From Chthonobacter rhizosphaerae (GTDB taxonomy: Bacteria > Pseudomonadota > Alphaproteobacteria > Rhizobiales > Pleomorphomonadaceae): a DNA stretch of 64,000 nt. The notes under the pieces are model-generated. The model saw only the letters and a program-made list of their open reading frames with translations. It searched no databases and had not been told where the DNA came from. The DNA is taken from assembly GCF_013839525.1 (NCBI RefSeq), contig NZ_JACDIS010000011.1, positions 62,001-126,000 on the forward strand. The letters are read 5' to 3'. The first letter of the stretch is position 1; every line of letters begins with the position of its first letter. This document shows positions 40,622 to 49,072 of this stretch, piece after piece. The position numbers and the translations under genes are program-made.

Positions 40622-41950
40622 TCAAGAGGCCTCGCGAGGCGCTTCGGCGGCCTTCGCGGCCTCCAGCCAGACGCTGAAGCTCGCCCCTTCGCCCGGTTTG
40701 GAGCGGATCGTCAGCCGGCCCCTGTGGCGGGCCACGATGTGCTTGACGATGGCGAGCCCGAGGCCCGTGCCCTTGCGCCGCCGGCTCTGGTCCGCGTCGA
40801 TGCGGTAGAAGCGCTCGGTCAGGCGCGGCAGATGTTCCGGCGGGATGCCGGGCCCGTCGTCCCGCACCGTGAGGAGCCGGCCGTCCGCCCCGTCCGGGCC
40901 CCGTTCCGCCGCGAGCGTGATCTCCACCAGGCCGCCGTCCCGGCCGTACTTGAGGGCGTTCTCCACCAGGTTCGCGGTCACCTGGATCAGCTCGTCCCGG
41001 TCGCCGCGCACCACATGGCCGCCGTCGGCGACCGCCCGCCGGATGGTGGCGCCCGTCTCCGTCGCCAGGGGGCCCAGCATGTCCACCACCTGGTCGACGA
41101 TGCGGGCGAGGTCCACGGCCGCCTCCGGGCGCACGTGCGCCTTCATCTCGATGCGGCTCAGCGACAGAAGGTCGTCGATGAGCCGCGCCATCCGGCCGGC
41201 CTGCTCCAGCATGATCTTCAGGAAGCGCTCCCGGTTCACCTCGTCCTTGCGCGCCGGGCCGAGCAGGGTCTCGATGAAGCCGGTCAGGGAGGCGAGCGGG
41301 GTGCGCAGCTCGTGGCTGGCGTTGGCGATGAAGTCCACGCGCATCCGCTCCACCCGCATCATCTCGGTCTCGTCGTGGAGGCGCACGAAGATGAAGTCGG
41401 CGCGTGGCCGCCCCTCGCGCTTGCCCATGCGGATGCCGGCGACCCGCGCCACCCAGGCGCGCTCGGTCGGCACCCGCTCGCCGAAGCGCACAGTCTCCAC
41501 CGTGTCGCCGCGGCCGACCCGTTCCAGGGCGGCCAGGAGCTCGGGCACCCGCAGCTTGAACGACAAAGGGTCGCCGGTCCGGCCGGCGCCGAACCGCTCG
41601 GTGGCGGCGTTGTTCTGATAGCGCACGATGCCGGTGCCGTCGGTGATGAAGCAGGGGTCCTCCATCACCTCGACGAGGAGCTTCATGCCGGTGTCCGGCC
41701 ACACGGGCGTGCCGGCGGCGCGCACGGGCTTGCCCCGGATCCGTGCCGGCCCGGCGAGCCCGCCGGCCGCCGCCACGAGGGCGAGCACGACGACGCCCGC
41801 GAGGGCCGCGGCCGGCGGCACCTCGTAGAGAGCGACGGCGAGGACCGCGAGCCCCGCCGCGGCGGCCAGAAGCCAGCGACTGGACCGCACCCGGCCCAGC
41901 ATGCGGGCCAGCCTTCCCTCCGGCCTGTCGTCCTCGTCCGTCTCGGCCAT
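40622..41950 (-). CDS. phoR: phosphate regulon sensor histidine kinase PhoR
   Basis: A 442-residue sensor kinase with two N-terminal membrane helices (about residues 25-43 and 47-66), a PAS-like region (about 85-195), the dimerisation domain with phosphorylated H213 in NASHELRTPLAS, and an ATPase domain with NLVENALKYG, DDGPGIP and GTGLGLAIVKHI. It would sense phosphate status and phosphorylate PhoB. The periplasmic loop is very short, as in PhoR. ppk2 is divergent, 175 bp away. Confidence 0.9.
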   Translation of the reverse strand: MAETDEDDRPEGRLARMLGRVRSSRWLLAAAAGLAVLAVALYEVPPAAALAGVVVLALVAAAGGLAGPARIRGKPVRAAGTPVWPDTGMKLLVEVMEDPCFITDGTGIVRYQNNAATERFGAGRTGDPLSFKLRVPELLAALERVGRGDTVETVRFGERVPTERAWVARVAGIRMGKREGRPRADFIFVRLHDETEMMRVERMRVDFIANASHELRTPLASLTGFIETLLGPARKDEVNRERFLKIMLEQAGRMARLIDDLLSLSRIEMKAHVRPEAAVDLARIVDQVVDMLGPLATETGATIRRAVADGGHVVRGDRDELIQVTANLVENALKYGRDGGLVEITLAAERGPDGADGRLLTVRDDGPGIPPEHLPRLTERFYRIDADQSRRRKGTGLGLAIVKHIVARHRGRLTIRSKPGEGASFSVWLEAAKAAEAPREAS

Positions 41951-42125
41951 CGAGCCGCTCTCCCCGGTTTGCCGTTCAGCGCCCGCGCCGCCGACCGGCC
42001 CGGGCCTCCCCTCGCCCGGGCGACCGTCGCAGGGGGGACAGTGTGCCTCGAATCATCCACCGTGTCGCTTTGGCTTGCGAGGCTGGTAGCATCCGGCGGC
42101 GACGCTGGGGTGACGGGAGGAGCGG

Positions 42126-43214
42126 ATGGCGAAGACGAAGAAGGCCGACAGCGGCCGGAAGGCCGAAGGTGCTCGGAAGGTCGAAGGTGTTCGGAAGACC
42201 GGCGGCCGTCGGAAAACCGCCGACGGCCGGACGGCCGACGGCGGGGCGGCCGCCCGCAACGGGGCGGACGCCGACGCGGCGCTCGGGGCGGACCGCCCCG
42301 AGGCGGTGGCCGCGCGCGAAGGCGCGGCCGTGCTGGCCGCCCAGGCGCCGGAGGCCCCGGCCATCCTGGTCGGCGGGATCGCGTTCGACCTCGACGATCC
42401 GCACCTGCCGCCGGAGATCCGCGATGGCGCGCTCGCCTCGGGCGGCTATCCCTACGAGGACACCACCAAGGACCGGGTCTACGAGGACCAGCTCCGCCTG
42501 CTGCAGATCGAGCTCGTCAAGCTGCAGCAGTGGGTGGTGGAGACCGGCGAGCGGGTGATGATCCTGTTCGAGGGGCGGGACGCGGCCGGCAAGGGCGGCA
42601 TGGTGTCCACCTTCCGGGCCTACATGAACCCGCGCTCGGCCCGCTCCGTGGCGCTGCCGAAGCCGAGCGACACCGAGCGCGGCCAGTGGTATTTCCAGCG
42701 CTACGTCGCCCACCTGCCGACCCGCGGCGAAATCGTCCTGTTCGACCGGTCCTGGTACAACCGGGCCGGCGTGGAGCGGGTGATGGGCTTCTGCACCGAA
42801 GAGGAGAGCGACACCTTCCTGGCCGAGGCGCCCAAGCTGGAAGCCCTCCTGGTGGAGGACGGCCTGCGCCTCTTCAAGGTCTGGCTCGACATCGGCCGCG
42901 AGATGCAGCTGAAGCGCTTCCACGACCGGCGGCACGATCCCCTGAAGATCTGGAAGCTCTCTCCGGTCGACATCAAGGCGCTCGCGCTCTGGGACGACTA
43001 TACCGCCGCGCGCGACCGCATGCTGGCGGCGACCCACACGGACCTCGCGCCCTGGCTGGTGATCAAGGCGAACGACAAGAAGCGGGCGCGGCTCAACGCC
43101 ATCCGGCACGTTTTGACCCATCTCGACTACGAGGGGAAATCCGCCGACGCGATCGGGGCGGTGGACCCGGCCATCCTGGGCCACGGCCCCGACATCCTGA
43201 AAAGCGGCGGCTGA
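42126..43214 (+). CDS. ppk2: polyphosphate kinase 2
   Basis: A 362-residue PPK2-family kinase using polyphosphate with a nucleoside di- or triphosphate. Walker [12 protein letters not shown] is at residues 148-158, the lid and Walker [18 protein letters not shown] near 206-222. The single domain and length suggest a class I enzyme. The first 80 residues are a Lys/Arg/Ala/Gly-rich extension encoded in part by 18-bp tandem repeats, and could be disordered or bind polyphosphate. Position beside phoR suggests a role in phosphate storage. Confidence 0.94.
   Translation: MAKTKKADSGRKAEGARKVEGVRKTGGRRKTADGRTADGGAAARNGADADAALGADRPEAVAAREGAAVLAAQAPEAPAILVGGIAFDLDDPHLPPEIRDGALASGGYPYEDTTKDRVYEDQLRLLQIELVKLQQWVVETGERVMILFEGRDAAGKGGMVSTFRAYMNPRSARSVALPKPSDTERGQWYFQRYVAHLPTRGEIVLFDRSWYNRAGVERVMGFCTEEESDTFLAEAPKLEALLVEDGLRLFKVWLDIGREMQLKRFHDRRHDPLKIWKLSPVDIKALALWDDYTAARDRMLAATHTDLAPWLVIKANDKKRARLNAIRHVLTHLDYEGKSADAIGAVDPAILGHGPDILKSGG
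42156..42227. repeat. 18-bp degenerate tandem repeats in ppk2
   Basis: Four units of 18 bp each begin with CGGAA (42156, 42174, 42192, 42210) and encode [24 protein letters not shown]. The first two differ at only three positions. Confidence 0.75.
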
Positions 43215-43330
43215 GGAGCCGCGCCCTCGGGCTTGCGTCCGAAAAGCGGCCGCCCCGGTCCGGCGGGCGGCCGGAGCGCGCGGGCCGCGGGTTCGCCCGT
43301 AAGGCCCGCTCGCCGTCCGCCGAGGTCGCG

Positions 43331-44443
43331 TCAGAGCGGGCGGAGCGGCACCTTGAGGGCGCCGACCAGCTCGGCGCCGGCGTCTCCGAAGCTGCAGCTC
43401 CCGCCGGCGGCGGTCACCAAGGTCTCCACCAGGAAGCGGCGGGCCTCGGCGGCCGCCTGGATCCGGGCCGCGTCGTCCCCGTCCACCGCACGCGCCGGCC
43501 CGGTCGCCGCCACGGTGAGTTCGATCAGGAGCGCGCCGTCGCGCACGCGCGGCGTCACCACCAGCCGGCGGCCGGAGCGCACCACGTCCAGCGCCTCGGC
43601 GAAGAAACCGTGCACGAGGTCGGCGAAGATGGCCGGGTTGGCCTCGATCGGCACCGGCAGGTAGGGCGGCACGAAGGCCACCTCGGCGCCCCTGCCTGCC
43701 CGCACCCGGAGGGTGGCGACCGCGTCCGCCAGATAGGGAACCACGTCGAAGCGGGCGATCCCGCCCTGGCGGGAGGCGCGCTCCAGGTCGGCCAGACGGT
43801 GGATCACGTCGCCGCGCAGGTCGTGCCCGGGCGTGCCGGCATCGGCGAACAGGATCTGGCCGGCGGCGAGATCCCGAAGGTCGGTGGTCCGGCTGGCGCG
43901 GTCGAGGGTCCGCATGAGCGCGCGCAACCACGGGCCGACGCCGCCCGCCTGCCGGGCGTCGGCGACCTCGGCCACCGCGTCCGTCTCCTCCGGCAGGAGC
44001 GTCGCCAGGATGCGGTCGAAGGCGGCGGCGGACAGGTCGTCCTTGGCCACGTAGCCGGCCGCTCCGGCGCGGCGGCCGATCAGCTCGATATCCTCGTTCT
44101 CCAGCGACGAGACCAGCACGACCTTGCAGTCCGGGTCGGCCTTGAGTTCGTCGACGAGCGGGATGGTGGTCTCGCTGCCGAGCCAGAAGTCGCACAGCAC
44201 CACGTCGAACCGGTGCCTGGCGGTCATCGCCCGGGCGGCCGCGAGGGTCGGCGCGTGGGCGAACTCGACGGCGAAGCGGCCGGACTGGGACAGGTGCCGT
44301 CGGACGAGGAAGACGTCGTCCTCGTCGTCCTCCACGTAGAGAAGAGTGATCGGGCGCTGCGGACGCAGGTTCCCACGGCCGACGACCGTCAGGCGGGCGG
44401 TCTTGCGCGTGTCGGACGTGCGGTGGTCGGACGGACCGAACAT
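43331..44443 (-). CDS. receiver domain protein with degenerate histidine-kinase-like C-terminus
   Basis: A 370-residue protein. Residues about 31-150 are a CheY-like receiver with acidic pocket E38-D39-D40, phosphoacceptor D85 in VVLCDFWLG, and K134. The remaining part (about 170-370) has the order of a dimerisation plus ATPase domain, but no phosphorylatable histidine motif and no N- or G-box is visible, so it looks like a pseudokinase. The ATG at 44443 has a GGGAGATG box. A CtrA-type site is about 100 bp upstream. The partner is unknown. Confidence 0.75.
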   Translation of the reverse strand: MFGPSDHRTSDTRKTARLTVVGRGNLRPQRPITLLYVEDDEDDVFLVRRHLSQSGRFAVEFAHAPTLAAARAMTARHRFDVVLCDFWLGSETTIPLVDELKADPDCKVVLVSSLENEDIELIGRRAGAAGYVAKDDLSAAAFDRILATLLPEETDAVAEVADARQAGGVGPWLRALMRTLDRASRTTDLRDLAAGQILFADAGTPGHDLRGDVIHRLADLERASRQGGIARFDVVPYLADAVATLRVRAGRGAEVAFVPPYLPVPIEANPAIFADLVHGFFAEALDVVRSGRRLVVTPRVRDGALLIELTVAATGPARAVDGDDAARIQAAAEARRFLVETLVTAAGGSCSFGDAGAELVGALKVPLRPL

Positions 44444-44540
44444 CTCATCTCCCTCGCCGACCAACAGGCCGACGGTCTTTACGAATCACACCCAAGCCTT
44501 TCCCAAGGCGCTCTCCTTAACAAGACTTCAGCAACCATGA

Positions 44541-44556
44541 TTAACAACTGGTTAAC
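44541..44556. promoter_or_regulatory. CtrA binding site (TTAA, 7 bp, TTAAC)
   Basis: TTAACAACTGGTTAAC matches the CtrA full-site consensus exactly. An extra TTAAC half-site lies at 44517-44521. The site is in the divergent region 98 bp upstream of the receiver gene and 150 bp upstream of galE. In DNA of this GC content a chance match in a whole 64-kb window is unlikely. Confidence 0.65.
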
Positions 44557-44705
44557 GACCTCCCACGGACCGCAGGAGGCCTTATGGATCTGTGAACCGA
44601 GGCGGGCGCGACCGTTTGCCAGCATTGGGAGGAGCCGGTAAGACCGGGACGCGGTCGTGCCGGGGCAGCGCGGGCTTGCGGGCGGGCCGCCAGGAGGTGA
44701 ATGTC

Positions 44706-45698
44706 ATGGCAGTTCTGGTCACGGGTGGCGCCGGCTACATCGGCAGCCACATGGTTCATGCGCTCGTTGACCGTGGCGAGACCGTGGTCGTGGTGGACGA
44801 CCTGTCGACCGGGTTCGACGCCGTCCTGCCGGAGGCCGCCACCCTTGTGGTCGGCGACATCGGCGACCAGCCGCTGATCGAGGAGACGATCGCCCGCCAT
44901 GGGGTGACCGGCATCGCCCATTTCGCCGGCTCGATCGTGGTGCCGGAATCCGTCTCCAACCCGTTGAAATACTATCACAACAATACCGTGAAGTCCCGGG
45001 CCCTGATCGAGGCGGCGGTGAAGCGGGGCGTGCAATCCTTCCTGTTCTCGTCCACGGCGGCGGTCTACGGCGAGCCCTCCAAGGCGCTGATCGACGAGAC
45101 CATGGCGCCGGCGCCGGTGTCGCCCTACGGCTGGTCGAAGCTGATGACCGAGATCATGCTCCGCGACACCGCGGCCGCCCACGGCCTGCGCTACGCGGTG
45201 CTGCGCTACTTCAACGTGGCCGGGGCCGACCCGAAGGGCCGCACCGGCCAGTCGACCCCGAACGCCACCCACCTGATCAAGATCGCCAGCCAGACCGCCC
45301 TCGGCGACCGGCCGCACATGAGCGTGTTCGGCACCGACTACCCGACGCCGGACGGCACCTGCCTGCGCGACTACATCCACGTGACCGATCTGATCGACGC
45401 CCACGTCCTCGCCCTCGCCCACCTGATGGACGGCGGCGACAGCCTCACGTGCAACTGCGGCTACGGCACCGGCTACTCCGTGCTGGAGGTGATCGACGCG
45501 GTGAAACGCGTCTCGGGGGTGGACTTCAAGGTCGAAATCGCAGAGCGTCGCGCCGGGGATCCGTCGGCCCTCATCGCCGATTCCGCCAGGATCCGGGCCC
45601 TGCTCGGCTGGACCCCCAAGCATGCGGACCTGGACATGATCGTGTCCCACGCCCTGTCGTGGGAAGATTCGCTGAGAAAGCGCAACACCAAGCCCTGA
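44706..45698 (+). CDS. galE: UDP-glucose 4-epimerase
   Basis: A 330-residue extended short-chain dehydrogenase that interconverts UDP-glucose and UDP-galactose. VTGGAGYIGSHMV starts at residue 5; FSSTAAVYG and YGWSK (Y141, K145) form the active site; LRYFNVAGADP and GTDYPTPDGTCLRDYIHV are diagnostic. The AGGAGGTG box 7 nt before ATG 44706 fixes the start. It begins a galE-kdsD-kdsA cluster with gaps of 40 and 33 bp. Confidence 0.95.
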   Translation: MAVLVTGGAGYIGSHMVHALVDRGETVVVVDDLSTGFDAVLPEAATLVVGDIGDQPLIEETIARHGVTGIAHFAGSIVVPESVSNPLKYYHNNTVKSRALIEAAVKRGVQSFLFSSTAAVYGEPSKALIDETMAPAPVSPYGWSKLMTEIMLRDTAAAHGLRYAVLRYFNVAGADPKGRTGQSTPNATHLIKIASQTALGDRPHMSVFGTDYPTPDGTCLRDYIHVTDLIDAHVLALAHLMDGGDSLTCNCGYGTGYSVLEVIDAVKRVSGVDFKVEIAERRAGDPSALIADSARIRALLGWTPKHADLDMIVSHALSWEDSLRKRNTKP

Positions 45699-45738
45699 CG
45701 CGCCGGCGCCGGGGCTTCCCTGGAGACCCGGCAGCCCC

Positions 45739-46710
45739 ATGCCCATGAAGACGACGGCGTCCGCCCTCCGGACGCTCGACATCGCCACCAAAGCCATCGA
45801 TGCCGTCCGGTCCGAGATCGGCGACGGGAAACTCGGCGAGCGGCTGGCCGCTGCCGCCCGGCTGATCCGCGACGCCTCCGGGCGCCTGATCGTGGTCGGC
45901 GTCGGCAAGAGCGGCCATATCGGCCGCAAGCTCGCCGCCACCTTCGCGTCCACCGGCACGCCGGCGTATTTCGTGCACGCCGGCGAGGCGAGCCACGGCG
46001 ACCTCGGCATGATCGACCGGGAGGACGTGGTGCTCGCCCTGTCCTGGTCCGGCGAGACCACCGAGCTCGCCGACATCCTGACCTACGCCAAGCGGTTCAA
46101 CGTGCCGCTGATCGCCCTGACGTCGGGCGCCCAGTCCACCCTCGCCCGCAACGCGGACGTGGCGCTGGTGCTGCCGAAGGTGCAGGAGGCCTGCCCGAAC
46201 GGGCTCGCCCCCACCACGTCCACCCTCCTCCAGCTCGCCATCGGGGACGCGCTCGCGATCGCGCTCCTGGAGGAGAAGGGCTTCTCGGCCATCGACTTCC
46301 GGGTCTTCCACCCGGGCGGCAAGCTCGGCGCGCAGCTCACCTTCGTGCGCGACCTGATGCACGAGGGCGACCGCATGCCGCTCCTTTCGACCGGAGCCCC
46401 GATGACGGACGCCCTGATGGAGATGACGTCGCGCGGGTTCGGCGTGGTCGGCATCACCGACCCCGCCGGCGACCTCGTCGGCGTGATCACGGACGGCGAC
46501 CTCCGCCGGCACATGTCCATGGAGATCCTGTCGCTCCCGGTGGACGAGGTGATGAGCCGGGCGCCGAAGACGATCGCGCCGGACGTGATCGCCGGCGAGG
46601 CGCTGGAGTCCATGCAGGCCCAGCAGATCAGCGTCCTCTTCGTGGTCGAGAACGGCAAGCCCGTGGGCATCATCCACGTTCTCGACATGCTCCGGGCCGG
46701 CGTGGCCTGA
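45739..46710 (+). CDS. kdsD: D-arabinose 5-phosphate isomerase
   Basis: A 323-residue KpsF/GutQ-family isomerase turning ribulose 5-phosphate into arabinose 5-phosphate, the first Kdo step. The SIS domain has VVGVGKSGHIGRKLAATFASTG and LSWSGETTEL (residues about 50-115); FHPGGKLGA leads to two CBS domains (about residues 205-323) with VRDLMH and GVITDGDLRRH. It lies between galE and kdsA. Confidence 0.95.
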   Translation: MPMKTTASALRTLDIATKAIDAVRSEIGDGKLGERLAAAARLIRDASGRLIVVGVGKSGHIGRKLAATFASTGTPAYFVHAGEASHGDLGMIDREDVVLALSWSGETTELADILTYAKRFNVPLIALTSGAQSTLARNADVALVLPKVQEACPNGLAPTTSTLLQLAIGDALAIALLEEKGFSAIDFRVFHPGGKLGAQLTFVRDLMHEGDRMPLLSTGAPMTDALMEMTSRGFGVVGITDPAGDLVGVITDGDLRRHMSMEILSLPVDEVMSRAPKTIAPDVIAGEALESMQAQQISVLFVVENGKPVGIIHVLDMLRAGVA

Positions 46711-46743
46711 CCGGCCGCCCCCCGCCTTCAAAGGAAAACCGCC

Positions 46744-47601
46744 ATGGCCATCGCCACGCCCCAGAAGACCGTCTCGGCCGGTCGCGTCACGTTCGGCAAC
46801 GACCTTCCCTTCGTGCTCATCTCCGGCCCCTGCCAGATCGAGAGCCGCGACCACGCCTTCCGCATCGCCGACGCGCTCGCCGAGGCGACCGCCAAGGCGG
46901 ACGTGCCGTTCGTCTACAAGTCGTCCTACGACAAGGCGAACCGCACGTCGCTGAAGGGCCAGCGCGGCATCGGCATCGAGGCCGGTCTGGAGATCCTCGC
47001 CGCCGTCCGGGAAACCTACGGCTGCCCGATCCTCACCGACATCCACGACATCGAGCAGGCCCGCCGGGCCGCCGAGGTGGTGGACATCATCCAGATCCCG
47101 GCCTTCCTCTGCCGCCAGACCGACCTGCTCCTCGCCGCCGGCGAGACCGGCGCGTGCATCAACGTCAAGAAGGGCCAGTTCCTCGCCCCGTGGGACATGG
47201 CGAACGTCGCCGACAAGATCGCCTCCACGGGCAACGAGAACATCCTCCTCTGCGACCGCGGCACCTCGTTCGGCTACGGCACGCTGATCACCGACTTCCG
47301 TGGCCTGCCGGTCATGGCCGAGACCGGCTATCCGGTGGTGTTCGACGCCACCCATTCGGTGCAGGAGCCCGGCGGGCGCGGCACCTCGTCCGGCGGCAAG
47401 CGGGCCTTCGCGCCGACGCTCGCCCGCGCCGCCATGGCGGTCGGCTGCGCGGCGGTGTTCGCGGAGGCCCACGACGATCCGGACAACGCCCCGTCCGACG
47501 GCCCGAACATGCTGCCGCTCTCCTGGATCCCGGGCTTCCTCGCCGACCTGAAGGCGCTCGACGAGATCGCCAAGGCGCGGGTGCTGACGGAAGGCTACTG
47601 A
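46744..47601 (+). CDS. kdsA: 3-deoxy-8-phosphooctulonate synthase
   Basis: A 285-residue aldolase condensing arabinose 5-phosphate and phosphoenolpyruvate to Kdo 8-phosphate for lipopolysaccharide. ISGPCQIES, KSSYDKANRTS, PAFLCRQTDLL, INVKKGQFLAPWDM and DATHSVQEPGG are diagnostic. It has no cysteine at the usual metal position of the metal-dependent form that could be identified with certainty. With kdsD it covers the first two Kdo steps. Confidence 0.97.
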   Translation: MAIATPQKTVSAGRVTFGNDLPFVLISGPCQIESRDHAFRIADALAEATAKADVPFVYKSSYDKANRTSLKGQRGIGIEAGLEILAAVRETYGCPILTDIHDIEQARRAAEVVDIIQIPAFLCRQTDLLLAAGETGACINVKKGQFLAPWDMANVADKIASTGNENILLCDRGTSFGYGTLITDFRGLPVMAETGYPVVFDATHSVQEPGGRGTSSGGKRAFAPTLARAAMAVGCAAVFAEAHDDPDNAPSDGPNMLPLSWIPGFLADLKALDEIAKARVLTEGY

Positions 47602-47672
47602 CCGGCCGGGCCGCTCCGGCGCGGCCCCTGCCGCCGCCAAGGCGCCGCCAAGGCGGCGCGGGGCGGCGGCGG

Positions 47673-48866
47673 TCAGCGCCGGATGATCGCCTCCACCGGG
47701 GCGGTCAGGATGGTCGCCGGCGTGGTGATGATCACGCCGGCCGTCGTGCCGACCGCGCCGCCGAGGTTGCGCCCGATGGTGCCGATGGTCTCGCCGACGC
47801 TCGTCTCCTGGAACTCCAGGTCGTCGCCGGCGGCCAACCGGTCGCGCAGGCGCTGCAGGAAGCCGGGCGCCACGGCGTTGAACTTGTCGTGGTTCAGGCT
47901 GTCCAGCCCCTCCACGTTGGAGAGGTCGATCACGACCACGCCCAGTTCGGCGATGGCGGCCGTGTCCTCCGTGTAGCCGCCGACGCGCGGCTTGTCGCCG
48001 GCCAGGATGCTGGACACGAGGAGCGCCCGGTCGTCCTGCGACACCATCATGATGAAGGGCTTGTCCGGCTTGCCGTAGCGGTCCATCTGGGCGCGGAAGA
48101 CGTCCACGTCGATGTCCGGCGAGGCGAGCACCACGTCGGTCAGCTTGCCGCCGAGGTCCGGGTTGCCGCTGATCTTGGCCTGCCGCAGCGCCTCCACGGC
48201 GATCCAGTTCCCCATCGAGTGGGCGAACAGCACCACGTTGCGCGCCCCGCTGTCGGCGGCGATGCGCAGCGTCTGCTCCAGGGCGTCCCGGGCCACGGTG
48301 GCGCTGTCGCGGTCGTAGACGTAGTCGAGGAGCGAGCCGCGCGACGCCCAGGTGAAGAGCACCGGCACGCCCGGGAAGTCCGTGTCGTGGACGATCTGGG
48401 CGAGCCGGTAGACCCCTTCGTCGAAGGCGGTGTTGTAGCCGTGCACGAACACGAAGACCGTGCGGTTCTCCGGCGCCTTGGCGCGTACGGCCGCCTCCAG
48501 GCGGCCGCGGAACGCGCCCTCCCCGTCCACGTAGTCGCGCTGGCGCGTCACGAAGTGGCGGGCCGGGTCGCCGGGCGCCCGGCGCGGCCATTCCACCGCG
48601 CCCGGCTTGTGGGCGGGCGGAATGGAGACGGTCAGGCGCGCGAAGTCGATACCGTCCGACCGCTCGCCGGAGAACATGGCCGGCGTCTCGGGGGCGCGCA
48701 GACGGGTCGTGGTGGCGAGGATCTCGACCTCGCTCGCCCCGGGCGCCGGCACGTCCGTCGGGATCAGGGCCCCTTCGTCCGGTCGGCCGGCGCAGGCCGA
48801 CAGGGCGAGGACGGCGAGGAGGGCCAGGCGGGGCAGCGAACGCATCGACATTCTTCCATTCAACAT
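47673..48866 (-). CDS. lipoprotein alpha/beta hydrolase (DUF900)
   Basis: A 397-residue predicted lipoprotein. The signal peptide ends in a lipobox LSAC with the lipidated cysteine near residue 25. The hydrolase domain has VFVFVHGYNTAFDEG and LFAHSMGNW, the nucleophile elbow, as in DUF900 proteins. A glycine-rich C-terminus follows. Starts at 48866, 48851 and 48845 are all possible; 48866 keeps a longer signal peptide. The substrate is unknown. It converges with kdsA. Confidence 0.85.
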   Translation of the reverse strand: MLNGRMSMRSLPRLALLAVLALSACAGRPDEGALIPTDVPAPGASEVEILATTTRLRAPETPAMFSGERSDGIDFARLTVSIPPAHKPGAVEWPRRAPGDPARHFVTRQRDYVDGEGAFRGRLEAAVRAKAPENRTVFVFVHGYNTAFDEGVYRLAQIVHDTDFPGVPVLFTWASRGSLLDYVYDRDSATVARDALEQTLRIAADSGARNVVLFAHSMGNWIAVEALRQAKISGNPDLGGKLTDVVLASPDIDVDVFRAQMDRYGKPDKPFIMMVSQDDRALLVSSILAGDKPRVGGYTEDTAAIAELGVVVIDLSNVEGLDSLNHDKFNAVAPGFLQRLRDRLAAGDDLEFQETSVGETIGTIGRNLGGAVGTTAGVIITTPATILTAPVEAIIRR

Positions 48867-49072
48867 GCGGGTTCTCTTTTGTCGATCCGGCGGCCGTCCC
48901 GCAAGGACGATCGTGCCGGCGGCCCGGATCGGCGCGCCCCGGCCGGCCCCGTCCCAGGCCCAGGCCCGGGCCGCGGAGCCAGGCCGCGGGCCTCTCCTCC
49001 ATCGACCCTCTGGACAAGCGCGCCGGGATCGTGTCTCCGTTCCGGCTCCGACGAATTTGTGATCACAACAGC

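Noticed and set aside
40724-44641. A 1305-residue plus-strand frame crossing phoR, ppk2 and the receiver gene
   Set aside because: It reads against or out of frame with recognised genes on both strands; composition is Arg/Gly/Ala-rich without domains.
45571-49017. A 1148-residue minus-strand frame opposite kdsD and kdsA
   Set aside because: It is a shadow of recognised Kdo genes and an out-of-frame copy of the lipoprotein gene.
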